Under the pieces are notes generated by a model. The model ran no database searches. It saw nothing but the letters and a program-made list of their open reading frames with translations, and was not told where the DNA came from. A stretch of DNA of 13,688 bases, from NCBI GenBank assembly GCA_030834765.1, contig JAUQXG010000557.1, positions 1 to 13,688 on the forward strand, in the 5' to 3' direction. Origin of the DNA: Lutispora sp. (lineage in GTDB: Bacteria > Bacillota > Clostridia > Lutisporales > Lutisporaceae). Of the stretch, positions 1-7,473 are shown in pieces (the first letter of the stretch is position 1; every line of letters starts with the position of its first letter). Both the position numbers and the translations under genes were made by a program.

Positions 1-1
1 A

Positions 2-2383
2 GAAAAAAAATGGCAGGATATATGGGAAGAAAAAGGTGTATTTCGTGCTTCAGATGATACTTCAAAGCCTAAGTATTATACTTTAATTGAATTCCCTTAT
101 CCATCAGGACAAGGACTTCACGTGGGGCATCCAAGACCTTATACAGCGCTTGATATTATTTCAAGAAAAAGAAGATTAGAAGGCTATAATGTTTTATATC
201 CAATAGGATGGGATGCCTTTGGACTTCCAACGGAGAATTTTGCAATAAAAAATAAAATTCATCCTAAAATAGTTACAGAGAATAATATAGCAAGGTTTAA
301 AACTCAAATAAAATCACTAGGTATTTCATTTGATTGGTCAAGAGAAGTAAATACTACAGATTCCGAATATTATAAATGGACTCAATGGATATTTTTGAAG
401 CTATTTGAAAAAGGCTTGGCATACAAAAAAGAATCAGCTATCAACTTTTGCACATCATGTAAAGTAGGACTTGCAAATGAAGAGGTAGTTAATGGAGTAT
501 GTGAGAGATGCGGAAGCGGAGTAGTAAGAAAAGTAAAAAATCAGTGGATGCTGAAAATAACAGAGTATGCAGAAAGATTGATCAATGACCTTGATTTAGT
601 TAATTATATTGAAAGAGTAAAGATACAGCAAAAAAACTGGATAGGCCGCTCTGAAGGTGCAGAAATAGACTTTGAAACCAGCGGTGGAGGAAAGCTCCGC
701 GTATATACTACAAGACCTGATACCATATATGGAGCTACTTATATGGTTATTGCCCCAGAACATCCAATCATAGATGAATCAAAAAATGTGATAACCAATA
801 TGGATGAAATACTTGAATATAGAGAATTCGCAAATAAAAAGTCTGACTTTGAAAGAACAGAAGTTGCAAAAGATAAAACTGGAGTGGAGATAAAAGGCAT
901 CAAAGCCATAAATCCAGCAACGGGAAAAGAAATCCCAGTATTTATTTCAGATTATGTCCTTATCACATATGGTACAGGAGCTATCATGGCAGTTCCAGGA
1001 CATGACACAAGAGACTGGGAATTTGCTACAAAATTTGGATTGCCAATTATTGAAGTAGTGAGCGGCGGAGATGTTGAAAGAGAAGCCTTTACAGAGAATG
1101 AAAAAGGAGTATTAGTAAACTCAGATTTGATAAATGGTCTAAATGTAGCGGATGCCAAGGAAAAAATAACGGAGTGGCTTGAAGAGAAAGGCCTTGGGAA
1201 AAGAAAAGTAAACTTTAAGCTAAGAGATTGGGTATTTTCAAGGCAGCGTTACTGGGGAGAACCGATTCCTCTTGTATATTGTGAAGAATGCGGTTGGGTG
1301 CCCATTCCAGAAAGTGAATTGCCGCTAATCTTACCAGAAATAGAGGACTTTGAGCCGACAGAAAACGGTGAGTCACCTCTAGCAAAGATAACAGACTGGG
1401 TGAATACCAAATGTCCAAAGTGTGGTGGCCCTGGCAAAAGAGAAACAGACACCATGCCTCAATGGGCAGGATCCTCCTGGTATTTCTTGAGATATGTAGA
1501 TCCGCATAATCATGAAAAAATGGCAGATGAGGATAAGCTTAATTATTGGCTTCCTATAGATTGGTATAATGGTGGAATGGAGCATACCACCCTTCACTTA
1601 CTTTATTCAAGATTTTGGCATAAGTTTCTTCATGATTGCGGTATTGTCCCAACTTCAGAGCCATATCAGAAGAGAACCTCTCATGGAATGATAATGGGAG
1701 AGAATAATGAAAAAATGTCAAAGTCAAGGGGAAATGTAGTGAACCCTGATGAAATCGTAGAAGAGTTTGGTGCTGATACACTTAGAATGTATGAAATGTT
1801 CATAGGTGATTTTGAGAAAAGTGTACCATGGTCAAAAAACGGAGTAAAAGGCTGTAGAAGGTTCTTAGATCGTGTTTGGAAGCTTCAGAGCATATTGACA
1901 GAGAGCAAAGAGTTTTCTGGTAATATGGTGAGCACGATGCATAAGACTATTAAAAAGGTAAGTCAAGATTTCGAAAACTTGAAATTCAATACAGCCATAG
2001 CTAGTATGATGGCACTGGTAAACGAATTTAACGATAAAGGCCAAGTGAGTAAAGAAGAGTTCAGGGTATTCCTTCTTTTATTAAATCCAGTGGCACCCCC
2101 GATAACAGAAGAGCTTTGGTCAAAGGCAGGGCTTAAAGGCATGATAAATGAACAAAGTTGGCCGGCATGGGATGAGGCAAAAATAATTGATGAATATATA
2201 GAAATAGCTATACAAGTCAATGGAAAAGTGAGAAGCACAGCGACTATTACACCAAATCAGCCAGGAGAAGAAGTAAAAGAAATCGCTCACAAGAACGTTG
2301 ACGTAATGAAGATGATAGAAGGAAAACAGATTGTAAAAGAAATATATGTGCCAAACAAAATTTATAATATCGTTGTTAAATAG
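2..2383 (+). CDS. leuS: Leucyl-tRNA synthetase, 5' end missing
   Basis: Class I aminoacyl-tRNA synthetase that charges tRNA-Leu with leucine in the cytoplasm. The reading frame is open from base 2, so the start codon lies left of the window. About 793 residues are visible, and by comparison with bacterial LeuRS only about ten N-terminal residues should be missing. Seen in order: the HIGH-type signature HVGH (bases 119-130) after the block FPYPSGQG; a first zinc-ribbon-like cysteine cluster (CTSC and CERC); the CP1 editing domain with TTRPDTIYG and GHDTRD, whose aspartate normally supports proofreading; a second cysteine set (CEEC and CPKC); the KMSKS loop (1712-1726); and the C-terminal anticodon-binding region. 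An ATG or GTG further in, such as the GTG at 122, would remove part of the HVGH motif and is rejected as start. Any T-box leader would lie outside the window. The gene ends at a shared terminator with the convergent CAP gene. Confidence 0.97.
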   Translation, partial: EKKWQDIWEEKGVFRASDDTSKPKYYTLIEFPYPSGQGLHVGHPRPYTALDIISRKRRLEGYNVLYPIGWDAFGLPTENFAIKNKIHPKIVTENNIARFKTQIKSLGISFDWSREVNTTDSEYYKWTQWIFLKLFEKGLAYKKESAINFCTSCKVGLANEEVVNGVCERCGSGVVRKVKNQWMLKITEYAERLINDLDLVNYIERVKIQQKNWIGRSEGAEIDFETSGGGKLRVYTTRPDTIYGATYMVIAPEHPIIDESKNVITNMDEILEYREFANKKSDFERTEVAKDKTGVEIKGIKAINPATGKEIPVFISDYVLITYGTGAIMAVPGHDTRDWEFATKFGLPIIEVVSGGDVEREAFTENEKGVLVNSDLINGLNVADAKEKITEWLEEKGLGKRKVNFKLRDWVFSRQRYWGEPIPLVYCEECGWVPIPESELPLILPEIEDFEPTENGESPLAKITDWVNTKCPKCGGPGKRETDTMPQWAGSSWYFLRYVDPHNHEKMADEDKLNYWLPIDWYNGGMEHTTLHLLYSRFWHKFLHDCGIVPTSEPYQKRTSHGMIMGENNEKMSKSRGNVVNPDEIVEEFGADTLRMYEMFIGDFEKSVPWSKNGVKGCRRFLDRVWKLQSILTESKEFSGNMVSTMHKTIKKVSQDFENLKFNTAIASMMALVNEFNDKGQVSKEEFRVFLLLLNPVAPPITEELWSKAGLKGMINEQSWPAWDEAKIIDEYIEIAIQVNGKVRSTATITPNQPGEEVKEIAHKNVDVMKMIEGKQIVKEIYVPNKIYNIVVK

Positions 2384-2428
2384 AAAATAAGCCGGAGCCT
2401 TTAAAAGCTCCGGCTTATTTTCTATTTA
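2377..2428. terminator. Bidirectional terminator shared by leuS and the CAP gene
   Basis: Perfect inverted repeat with 22-bp arms (2377-2398 and 2407-2428) and an 8-base loop. The core is AAGCCGGAGC paired with GCTCCGGCTT, flanked by A-rich then T-rich tails, so it can terminate in both directions. The TAG of leuS (2381-2383) and the TAG of the opposing gene (2422-2424) lie inside the arms and pair with each other. Confidence 0.93.
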
Positions 2429-3072
2429 CCAGGTTTCATGAATTGTTGTGTCCAATAACAAACACCATTTTTATCTTTCGCAAGGCCTACACCAATCTGA
2501 GTATAAGATGGGCTGATAATGTTTCTTTTATGACCTTCCGAGTTCATCCAGGCATTCATTACTTCCTGTGGTGTCCTTTGTCCTTTTGCTATGTTTTCTC
2601 CAGCTGCTGAGAATCGTAATCCGAAGCTTTCCATCATCACAAATGGAGACCCGTAAGTTGGAGACTGATGAGCGAAGTAATTTTTATTTATCATATCCTG
2701 AGATTTGTATCTTGCACATCTGGAGAGTTCCCAGTTTTCTGTCAAAAGCTCTAAACCAAGTTTTGACCTTTGTGCATTTACTAGTTTTACTACTTCACTT
2801 TCCCAAGCCTTTACATCACTGACACTAGGTATTTGTATTTTCTGCCCGGGATAAATCATAGATGGGTTTTTGATAGTTGGGTTTTGTGCGATGAGTTCGC
2901 TTACACCTACCTGATATTTCACAGCGATCTTCCACATAGAGTCTCCGGATTTCACTATGTATGTTGTTGGTGCAGCATAAGTTTGAACCGAGAATAAGAT
3001 TATAAATGTAAAACACAGTACGAGTAATGCAAGACCTTTCGTGTTTGCTAGTTTTGACCATTTAAGTTTCAT
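2422..3072 (-). CDS. Secreted LysM and CAP-domain protein (YkwD/SCP-like)
   Basis: A 216-residue exported cell-wall protein. Residues 1-33 form a signal peptide: basic start, hydrophobic run at about 13-29, likely cleavage after QTYA. A single LysM domain (about 36-82, with YIVKSGDSMWKIA, NP repeats and IYPGQKIQIP) should bind peptidoglycan. A CAP domain (about 90-212) follows, showing the conserved blocks NAQR, FAHQSP, AGENIA, GHKRNI and IGVGLA; His135, Glu159 and His181 sit where CAP proteins carry their putative metal-site residues. This arrangement is common in spore-forming Firmicutes, where the exact function is usually unknown. The start chosen is the ATG at 3072, preceded by AGAGGTGAT at good distance. 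A GTG nine bases further upstream is part of that ribosome binding site and is unlikely to be the start. The gene is monocistronic: the upstream DsrE-like gene ends in its own terminator. Confidence 0.9.
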   Translation of the reverse strand: MKLKWSKLANTKGLALLVLCFTFIILFSVQTYAAPTTYIVKSGDSMWKIAVKYQVGVSELIAQNPTIKNPSMIYPGQKIQIPSVSDVKAWESEVVKLVNAQRSKLGLELLTENWELSRCARYKSQDMINKNYFAHQSPTYGSPFVMMESFGLRFSAAGENIAKGQRTPQEVMNAWMNSEGHKRNIISPSYTQIGVGLAKDKNGVCYWTQQFMKPGK

Positions 3073-3165
3073 AACTATCACCTCTATCCTATTTTTTGAA
3101 ATAATGAAAGAATTATTACAAGAAGATTATTCCTTGAATGGCTATTTTACATGAATAGCCCAATT

Positions 3166-3220
3166 ATATGAAGAAAAAGCCGATATACAGCTTCTTCTTA
3201 AATGAAAAGCTGCATATCGG
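3166..3220 (-). terminator. Terminator of the DsrE-like gene
   Basis: Read on the minus strand, a 14-bp stem (3220-3207 with 3193-3180) is followed by a T-rich run (CTTTTTCTTC). One pair is G-U in the minus-strand RNA, which favours function in that direction. The upstream arm encodes the last residues of the DsrE-like protein, and its stop codon (3198-3200) lies in the loop. Confidence 0.8.
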
Positions 3221-3674
3221 ACTCTATAGCATTTTTAAGATATTCTTTTGCTTCAACTATTTCAAGTTCGGGTATGAACTCTTCGGGTTTCAGGCCCATT
3301 ATTTCTATAGATAACTTGCAGCCATAAAATTGAACTCCTTTTTTTCGTGCTCCCTTTAAAAAGTCTGAAAGATGTGGTGCACCATCAGAATCCATCATAT
3401 CAATCAACATTTTTTTGCCGATACCGGCAAAATTCATTTTAGAAAGAGGTAAGTTCTCTGGCCCTTTTGGTGTCATCGCTCCAAACATTTTTTCAAAAGA
3501 AGTTTTATCTTCATAAGTAACCTTATCAGGGTCTCTAACCAAGCAAAGACCCCAAAATGCGAAGAACATGGTAACATCCACATCTAATTCTCTTGCACTG
3601 TTAGCAAGTATGAGTGCGGCAAGAGCCTTATCATATTCTCCACTAAACATTAGTATATTCATGCTTTTAGCCAA
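3198..3674 (-). CDS. DsrE/DsrF/DrsH-like family protein
   Basis: A 158-residue soluble protein of the DsrE/DrsH-like superfamily, small alpha/beta proteins linked to sulfur or persulfide transfer and often annotated as peroxiredoxin-like. Diagnostic features are the N-terminal strand MNILMFSGEYDKA, the block DVTMFFAFWGLCLV, and the segment VQFYGCKLSIEIMG, whose Cys119 matches the conserved cysteine (usual pattern CxMSxxxMG). The start is probably TTG at 3674: GGAGGT lies nine bases before it, while the next in-frame ATG (3662) would be about 21 bases away. The gene lies 65 bases downstream of the patatin gene on the same strand, so they may be cotranscribed. A TATAAT (3715-3720) in the gap could be its own -10 box, but no convincing -35 accompanies it. 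The substrate is unknown. Confidence 0.85.
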   Translation of the reverse strand: MAKSMNILMFSGEYDKALAALILANSARELDVDVTMFFAFWGLCLVRDPDKVTYEDKTSFEKMFGAMTPKGPENLPLSKMNFAGIGKKMLIDMMDSDGAPHLSDFLKGARKKGVQFYGCKLSIEIMGLKPEEFIPELEIVEAKEYLKNAIESDMQLFI

Positions 3675-3739
3675 GTATTTCAGACCTCCATTTTTATAAA
3701 TAAGTTAATCTACAATTATATTGTCCATATAAAATAAAA

Positions 3740-4642
3740 TTATGACCAATTACTCTTTAACCAATCAATGGCGTGAGATAGATCTGCCTTTTCAGCTAAT
3801 TCAATAAGGTGTGGCATTTTTTTATAGTCAGTCATAGCTATAGGAACATCAAGTTCTGGATTTAATCTAAAATACTTCTCACCTAAAAGTTGACTGCTAA
3901 AAAGTGTATCAGCTTCAACTGCCCCATCAAGCATAAGGCTCAGCAAAGGAGGAGATGGAAAACTTTTTAAACTCCATTGCATAATTCCCCATTTAGATGT
4001 ATCTGATTTTATTTTTAATGCATTATAACCAGTACCTATTGATAATAGACATATATCATCGATTTTCTGTTTGCCAGCATTTTTATCCACTGCCAGAGCG
4101 ATTGCAGAAGTGCTTGGATTGCCTGCTATTATGCCGCCGTCAATATTTCTGCCATGAGAAGGGAAAAGTATAGGCACGGCACTTCTTGATAGTGCAGCAT
4201 CTATAACATATTCATATTGGGTGTTTGAATATGGAAAGTTATTTAAAAATATGGGGTTCCAACTTTGCGTAATACAATCATCTACTTCAAAAGATGTAAC
4301 CATAACACGGTGTTTTAGGTCCTTTAATCTTAAAGTATCAGGAAACATTTTTGAAAGAATATTTTTAAGATTATTGTTCTTACATACAGGCCTGAAAGGA
4401 TTCAAACTTTTTGGACTAAAAATAGCCTTGCCGTTTTCTTCGGTATAAAACTTAGCAATTTCCATTGGTTTTAGGCCATTGGAAAGCCCTAGAGCAATGA
4501 ATGATCCTGTCGAGGTACCTGCAAATAGGTTTGTTGTCCTGATTAGATGAGGCAGCTTTTCGTATAGCCTTCTAAGAAGAGTGATTGATAATGCTCCTCT
4601 TATACCGCCTCCATCAAAAGTTATAATTTTATACTTTGACAT
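3740..4642 (-). CDS. Patatin-like phospholipase
   Basis: A 300-residue predicted lipid acyl hydrolase of the patatin family, without signal peptide, so probably cytoplasmic. All active-site elements are visible: oxyanion-hole motif GGGIRG (11-16), nucleophile elbow GTSTG with Ser44, and the dyad aspartate in DGG (Asp168). It is a short patatin carrying little beyond the catalytic domain. The ATG at 4642 is chosen because GAAGTG lies six bases before it and a TATAAT -10 box (4679-4684) would give a leader of about 30 bases. An ATG at 4660 would add six residues but has no ribosome binding site and a leader of only about 12 bases. Patatins occur both as housekeeping lipases and as CBASS effectors. 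No CD-NTase or other defence gene is adjacent, so no defence role is inferred. A DsrE-like gene follows. Confidence 0.9.
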   Translation of the reverse strand: MSKYKIITFDGGGIRGALSITLLRRLYEKLPHLIRTTNLFAGTSTGSFIALGLSNGLKPMEIAKFYTEENGKAIFSPKSLNPFRPVCKNNNLKNILSKMFPDTLRLKDLKHRVMVTSFEVDDCITQSWNPIFLNNFPYSNTQYEYVIDAALSRSAVPILFPSHGRNIDGGIIAGNPSTSAIALAVDKNAGKQKIDDICLLSIGTGYNALKIKSDTSKWGIMQWSLKSFPSPPLLSLMLDGAVEADTLFSSQLLGEKYFRLNPELDVPIAMTDYKKMPHLIELAEKADLSHAIDWLKSNWS

Positions 4643-4678
4643 AGGCAACACTTCTTTCATTAATAAGCATTCAATGTT

Positions 4679-4707
4679 ATTATATTAGTTTTGTAAAGAA
4701 ATGTGCC
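4679..4707 (-). promoter_or_regulatory. Probable promoter of the patatin gene
   Basis: On the minus strand a perfect TATAAT (4679-4684) lies 17 bases after GGCACA (4702-4707), which matches the last three bases of the sigma-A -35 consensus. The implied transcript start leaves about 30 bases to the ATG at 4642. Confidence 0.45.
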
Positions 4708-4739
4708 TAATTAGTTAAATAATTAAAATATTCAAAATT

Positions 4740-4769
4740 ATTAAATGTTAAATAAATTTAATATTTAAT
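4740..4769. repeat. 30-bp AT-only-type palindrome upstream of the symporter
   Basis: Two 14-base arms (4740-4753 and 4756-4769) are inverted complements apart from one position and are separated by only two bases. It lies in the divergent spacer, just upstream of the suggested symporter promoter. It could be a dimeric-regulator operator. Because the spacer is nearly all A and T, chance palindromes are more likely here. Confidence 0.45.
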
Positions 4770-4777
4770 TACTTAAA

Positions 4778-4804
4778 TTAACATTCATGAATAAATACTA
4801 TAAA
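4778..4804 (+). promoter_or_regulatory. Possible promoter of the symporter gene
   Basis: TTAACA (4778-4783) and TATAAA (4799-4804) resemble sigma-A boxes, but the spacing is only 15 bases and the region is so AT-rich that other placements are possible. Confidence 0.3.
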
Positions 4805-4830
4805 ATTAATAATAAATATAAAATTTAAGT

Positions 4831-4851
4831 GAAAGGAGGATTATGATATAA
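4831..4851 (+). other. Two-codon leader ORF with its own strong ribosome binding site
   Basis: A near-consensus Shine-Dalgarno (GAAAGGAGG from 4831) is followed three bases later by ATG ATA TAA (4843-4851), a complete Met-Ile-stop ORF. It lies 27 bases before the symporter start. Its ribosome binding site matches consensus better than that of the symporter (GAAAGGGG at 4863), and the two segments look alike, suggesting either a local duplication or a start-stop leader. Confidence 0.4.
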
Positions 4852-4878
4852 ATTTTAAAATTGAAAGGGGATTAATTA

Positions 4879-6258
4879 ATGAACGCATTACATCAATTTG
4901 TCATTTGGATTGACGGCTATCTTTGGGGACCACCTATGCTTATTTTATTATTTGGTACGCACTTATTCCTAACTTTTAGATTGAAGTTCATACAAAGGTA
5001 TATTGGTCTTGCAATTAAAATCTCAGTTAGCAAGGATACAGATGGTGATGGAGACGTAAGTCAGTTTGGAGCTTTAACAACAGCACTAGCTGCTACCATC
5101 GGAACTGGTAACATCGTTGGTGTTGCCACAGCTGTAGCACTTGGAGGTCCTGGAGCAGTACTTTGGTGCTGGTTGACAGGGGTTTTCGGTATCGCTACAA
5201 AATATGCAGAAGCACTACTATCCGTTAAGTATAGAGTGAAAACTTCTGATGGCACAATGCTAGGTGGACCTATGTATGCCCTAGAAAATGGATTAAATGC
5301 AAAATGGCTGGCAGTGCTATTCTGCATATTTACTGCAATAGCAGCATTTGGTATAGGTAATATGGTTCAAGCGAACTCTATATCTACAATGGTTCAAGAT
5401 TCATTCAATATTTCTCCTGTAATCACAGGTATCATAATGGCAGTATTGACAGGCGTAGTTATAATTGGCGGCGTTAAGTCAATAGCTGGTGTTTGTGAAA
5501 AACTAGTTCCTTTCATGGCAATATTTTATGTAATAGGTTGCTTGATAATATTAATTATGAATGCACAATATGTTGGAGCAGCTATAGGTTTAATATTCAG
5601 CTCTGCATTTACAACTACAGCAGCAGGCGGCGGATTCGTTGGTGCAACTGTAATGATAGCTGCTAGATATGGTATAGCAAGAGGACTATTCTCAAATGAA
5701 TCAGGTCTTGGTTCTGCACCTATTGTTGCAGCAGCAGCTCAAACGAAGAATCCAGTTAGACAAGCACTTGTTTCAGCTACAGGAACATTCTGGGATACAG
5801 TTGTTGTTTGCGCAATGACAGGTATCGTTTTGGTAACAAGTATCGTTAAAAATCCAGAAGTAGTTGGAGGATTAACGGGTGGAGCTTTAACAAAAGCAGC
5901 ATTCGCACAAATTCCAGTAGTAGGACCGATCGTATTAACAGTTGGACTTATTACATTCGTATTCTCAACTATATTAGGCTGGTCTTATTATGGAGAGAGA
6001 GCAGCAGAGTACCTATTAGGCAAAAAAGTAATACTTCCATACAGAGTATTATGGGTAATTGCTGTATTTGTAGGATCAATAACATCTTTAGCATTTGTTT
6101 GGGACTTAGCAGATGCCATGAATGCATTGATGGCTATTCCTAACTTAGTGTCTCTACTCTTATTGAGTGGTGTAATAGTTGAAGAAACGAAGAAATATCT
6201 ATGGGAAGGCGATATCAACGCAGCTTCTACAGATAAGATTAAAACAATTAGTAATTAG
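4879..6258 (+). CDS. Sodium:alanine/glycine symporter, AGCS family (AlsT/DagA type)
   Basis: A 459-residue inner-membrane transporter that imports alanine or glycine with sodium. The family signature is clear at residues about 74-98 (IGTGNIVGVATAV followed by GGPGAVLWCW). Further conserved blocks are GIATKYAEALL, GTMLGGPMYALENG, the glycine-rich segment around TTTAAGGGFVGA, and GLFSNESGLGSAPI. About eleven hydrophobic membrane spans are apparent, and length is normal for the family. The ATG at 4879 follows GAAAGGGG at suitable spacing. The gene stands alone, divergent from the patatin gene and convergent with gerQ, with which it shares a terminator. In clostridia such genes are sometimes under glycine riboswitches; the 218-base upstream spacer shows no such aptamer, only an AT-rich palindrome and a minimal leader ORF. 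The exact substrate cannot be settled from sequence. Confidence 0.95.
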   Translation: MNALHQFVIWIDGYLWGPPMLILLFGTHLFLTFRLKFIQRYIGLAIKISVSKDTDGDGDVSQFGALTTALAATIGTGNIVGVATAVALGGPGAVLWCWLTGVFGIATKYAEALLSVKYRVKTSDGTMLGGPMYALENGLNAKWLAVLFCIFTAIAAFGIGNMVQANSISTMVQDSFNISPVITGIIMAVLTGVVIIGGVKSIAGVCEKLVPFMAIFYVIGCLIILIMNAQYVGAAIGLIFSSAFTTTAAGGGFVGATVMIAARYGIARGLFSNESGLGSAPIVAAAAQTKNPVRQALVSATGTFWDTVVVCAMTGIVLVTSIVKNPEVVGGLTGGALTKAAFAQIPVVGPIVLTVGLITFVFSTILGWSYYGERAAEYLLGKKVILPYRVLWVIAVFVGSITSLAFVWDLADAMNALMAIPNLVSLLLLSGVIVEETKKYLWEGDINAASTDKIKTISN

Positions 6259-6262
6259 TAAT

Positions 6263-6314
6263 TAATAAATATAAAAAGCGTTTTCTTTTAAGAAAACGCT
6301 TTTTATATTTATTA
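6263..6314. terminator. Bidirectional terminator shared by the symporter and gerQ
   Basis: Perfect palindrome with 25-base arms (6263-6287 and 6290-6314) around a two-base centre; core AAAAAGCGTTTTCTT paired with AAGAAAACGCTTTTT. T-rich tails exist in both directions. The stop codon of gerQ (6312-6314) is part of the outer arm. Confidence 0.92.
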
Positions 6315-6812
6315 CCTATAAAATCTAACAAATTTAATAGAATAGATATCGCAAAGAAGTAGGTCATCTGTTTCAGTTTCATTAATGATAATAAAGCTTA
6401 TTCCTACATCAACAAGTACACCTTCTCTGTCAATAAACATATTGGTTCCGATAAGGAATTCTACTTTTACCTTTGCACCTATGTTTTGCCTTAAATAACC
6501 TTGGGTAAATTCTGGATCAAAAACTGGAATTCCTATCTGTGTTCCTGTGAAATCAACAGATGGTGTTACTTGTAGTGATGGTTCAACTTGTGTATAGTTT
6601 GTTTGTGGAATATCAGCTGGGGTAGGTGATACAGGCGTGAAATTTTGATCTTGAGCTTGCATTGGTCTTTGAGTTTGCATTGGCCTTTGAGTAGGCATTG
6701 GAGTATTATATTCACGCATATCAACAGGTCTTCCAGAGTTCTTACCTATGTTTGTGTCTTGAATTTGAGCAGTATTTTCTAATATTTGTCTTCTTGGAAT
6801 TTGATTGAGCAT
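6312..6812 (-). CDS. gerQ: Spore coat protein GerQ
   Basis: A 166-residue protein in two parts. Residues 1-90 are low-complexity and rich in Gln, Pro and Thr, with three near-identical hexapeptides at 38-55 (PMPTQR, PMQTQR, PMQAQD). The C-terminal domain (about 97-166, from PVFDPEFTQGYLRQNIG to the end) matches the GerQ pattern of a short helix followed by beta strands ending in IKFVRFYR. In Bacillus subtilis GerQ is a coat protein needed to localise the germination enzyme CwlJ, and the same gene order is seen here. The start is the ATG at 6812, with AAGGAG eight bases before it. An in-frame TTG at 6830 overlaps the cwlJ stop region and lies upstream of that ribosome binding site, so it is unlikely. 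Only 18 bases separate cwlJ and gerQ, which suggests translational coupling. Few lysines are present, unlike the lysine-rich N-terminus cross-linked by transglutaminase in B. subtilis. Confidence 0.82.
   Translation of the reverse strand: MLNQIPRRQILENTAQIQDTNIGKNSGRPVDMREYNTPMPTQRPMQTQRPMQAQDQNFTPVSPTPADIPQTNYTQVEPSLQVTPSVDFTGTQIGIPVFDPEFTQGYLRQNIGAKVKVEFLIGTNMFIDREGVLVDVGISFIIINETETDDLLLCDIYSIKFVRFYR
6648..6701 (-). repeat. Three 18-bp tandem repeats inside gerQ
   Basis: On the plus strand the unit reads like TGCATTGGTCTTTGAGTT and recurs with small changes, encoding the hexapeptide PM(P/Q)(T/A)Q(R/D) three times. As the unit is a multiple of three, copy-number change would alter protein length without a frameshift. 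Confidence 0.75.
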
Positions 6813-6830
6813 CAGAGCATCTCCTTTCAA

Positions 6831-7274
6831 TTAAGTTCTCCAATAAGCTGCAGTCGGGATATAGAAGCAATGTAGGTTTATTTTGTTTATAATACTTCCT
6901 GAACCATTTCTAGGGAAGGTTACTGGACAGACTAGCTGAAATGGATTGAAATACCATAAGGCTTCTCCAATTGATGAAAATGCATTTCCAGCTAAAGCCC
7001 AGTCAGCAATATCATAATGAATTTGTTCTGGAGGATTAGCCCATATTGTTTGAGCATTAAAGTTTCCCCCTAAAACAGATGTCATACAGTCAAATTGACC
7101 TCTCTGATTCAAAATATTTCTTAAGTTACCTTGACCTAGTCTTTGATATTCACCTCCAGGTACGTTAACCCTATTCATTACCACGGCAGCTACAGCTTTC
7201 ATTCCATTGTCACCTTCGCCACCTGCCTCGCATTTTATTAAGCGAGCAAGCAGCTCTCTTTCTGAATAAGCCAT
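6831..7274 (-). CDS. cwlJ: Spore cortex-lytic enzyme CwlJ (SleB/CwlJ-type cell wall hydrolase)
   Basis: A 147-residue hydrolase of the SleB/CwlJ family (Hydrolase_2), which breaks down spore cortex peptidoglycan during germination. The family core is visible: ARLIKCEAGGEGDNGMKAV with Glu16 at the catalytic-acid position of the usual GEARGE motif, then AVVMNRVN, GQFDCM, and the C-terminal ALWYFNPF. It has no signal peptide and no peptidoglycan-binding domain, so it fits CwlJ, made in the mother cell and held in the coat, and not SleB, which is exported. The length is close to CwlJ of Bacillus. GerQ, its localisation partner, is encoded next. The ATG at 7274 follows GGGGTG at seven bases. Expression in the mother cell under sigma-E is expected from Bacillus; a matching -10 box can be proposed but the -35 spacing is imperfect. 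Confidence 0.9.
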   Translation of the reverse strand: MAYSERELLARLIKCEAGGEGDNGMKAVAAVVMNRVNVPGGEYQRLGQGNLRNILNQRGQFDCMTSVLGGNFNAQTIWANPPEQIHYDIADWALAGNAFSSIGEALWYFNPFQLVCPVTFPRNGSGSIINKINLHCFYIPTAAYWRT

Positions 7275-7347
7275 CTAGATTCACCCCGATCTAATACGAT
7301 TTTTATAATAATGCTGTTAAAAAAACGATAAGAAAACTATTCTTTTT

Positions 7348-7374
7348 ATTATATGAGGAAGGTTTAGCATATGC
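7348..7374 (-). promoter_or_regulatory. Tentative sigma-E-type promoter for cwlJ-gerQ
   Basis: On the minus strand CATATAAT (7355-7348) resembles the sigma-E -10 consensus CATACAAT and also fits the sigma-K pattern CATANNNTA. GCATATG (7374-7368) resembles the sigma-E -35 element, but the spacer of about 12 bases is roughly two shorter than usual. The expected transcript would have a leader of about 65-70 bases. Confidence 0.3.
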
Positions 7375-7405
7375 GTTTGTCCGAAATGAATTTATAATAA
7401 AAATA

Positions 7406-7414
7406 TGGTAGAAT
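7406..7414 (+). promoter_or_regulatory. Possible extended -10 promoter of dsdA
   Basis: TGGTAGAAT fits an extended -10 element (TGnTANNAT) 60 bases before the dsdA start. No good -35 box lies 17 bases upstream, which extended -10 promoters can tolerate. Confidence 0.4.
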
Positions 7415-7473
7415 AAATAATAAGAAGATTAATTTTATTCAGAAATAAAAGTAATAAAGGAGGCTGATTCAAT

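Noticed and set aside
122..124. GTG at 122 as the leuS start
   Set aside because: The frame is open to base 2 and codes conserved LeuRS N-terminal sequence including the first half of HVGH, so the gene begins outside the window.
3140..3160. Hairpin GGCTATT/AATAGCC upstream of the CAP gene
   Set aside because: The stem is only 7 bp with no T run, and its position fits neither a terminator nor a clear operator; may be chance.
3740..4642. Patatin as a CBASS phage-defence effector (CapV-like)
   Set aside because: No CD-NTase, ubiquitin-like or HORMA/TRIP13 gene is adjacent; the neighbours are a DsrE-like protein and a divergent symporter.
4661..4878. Glycine riboswitch or other aptamer before the symporter
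   Set aside because: The spacer is almost entirely A and T and shows no aptamer-like conserved GC-rich core.
7434..7455. TTTTATT/AATAAAA mini-hairpin in the dsdA leader as a regulatory element
   Set aside because: A 7-bp all-AT stem is expected by chance in this composition.
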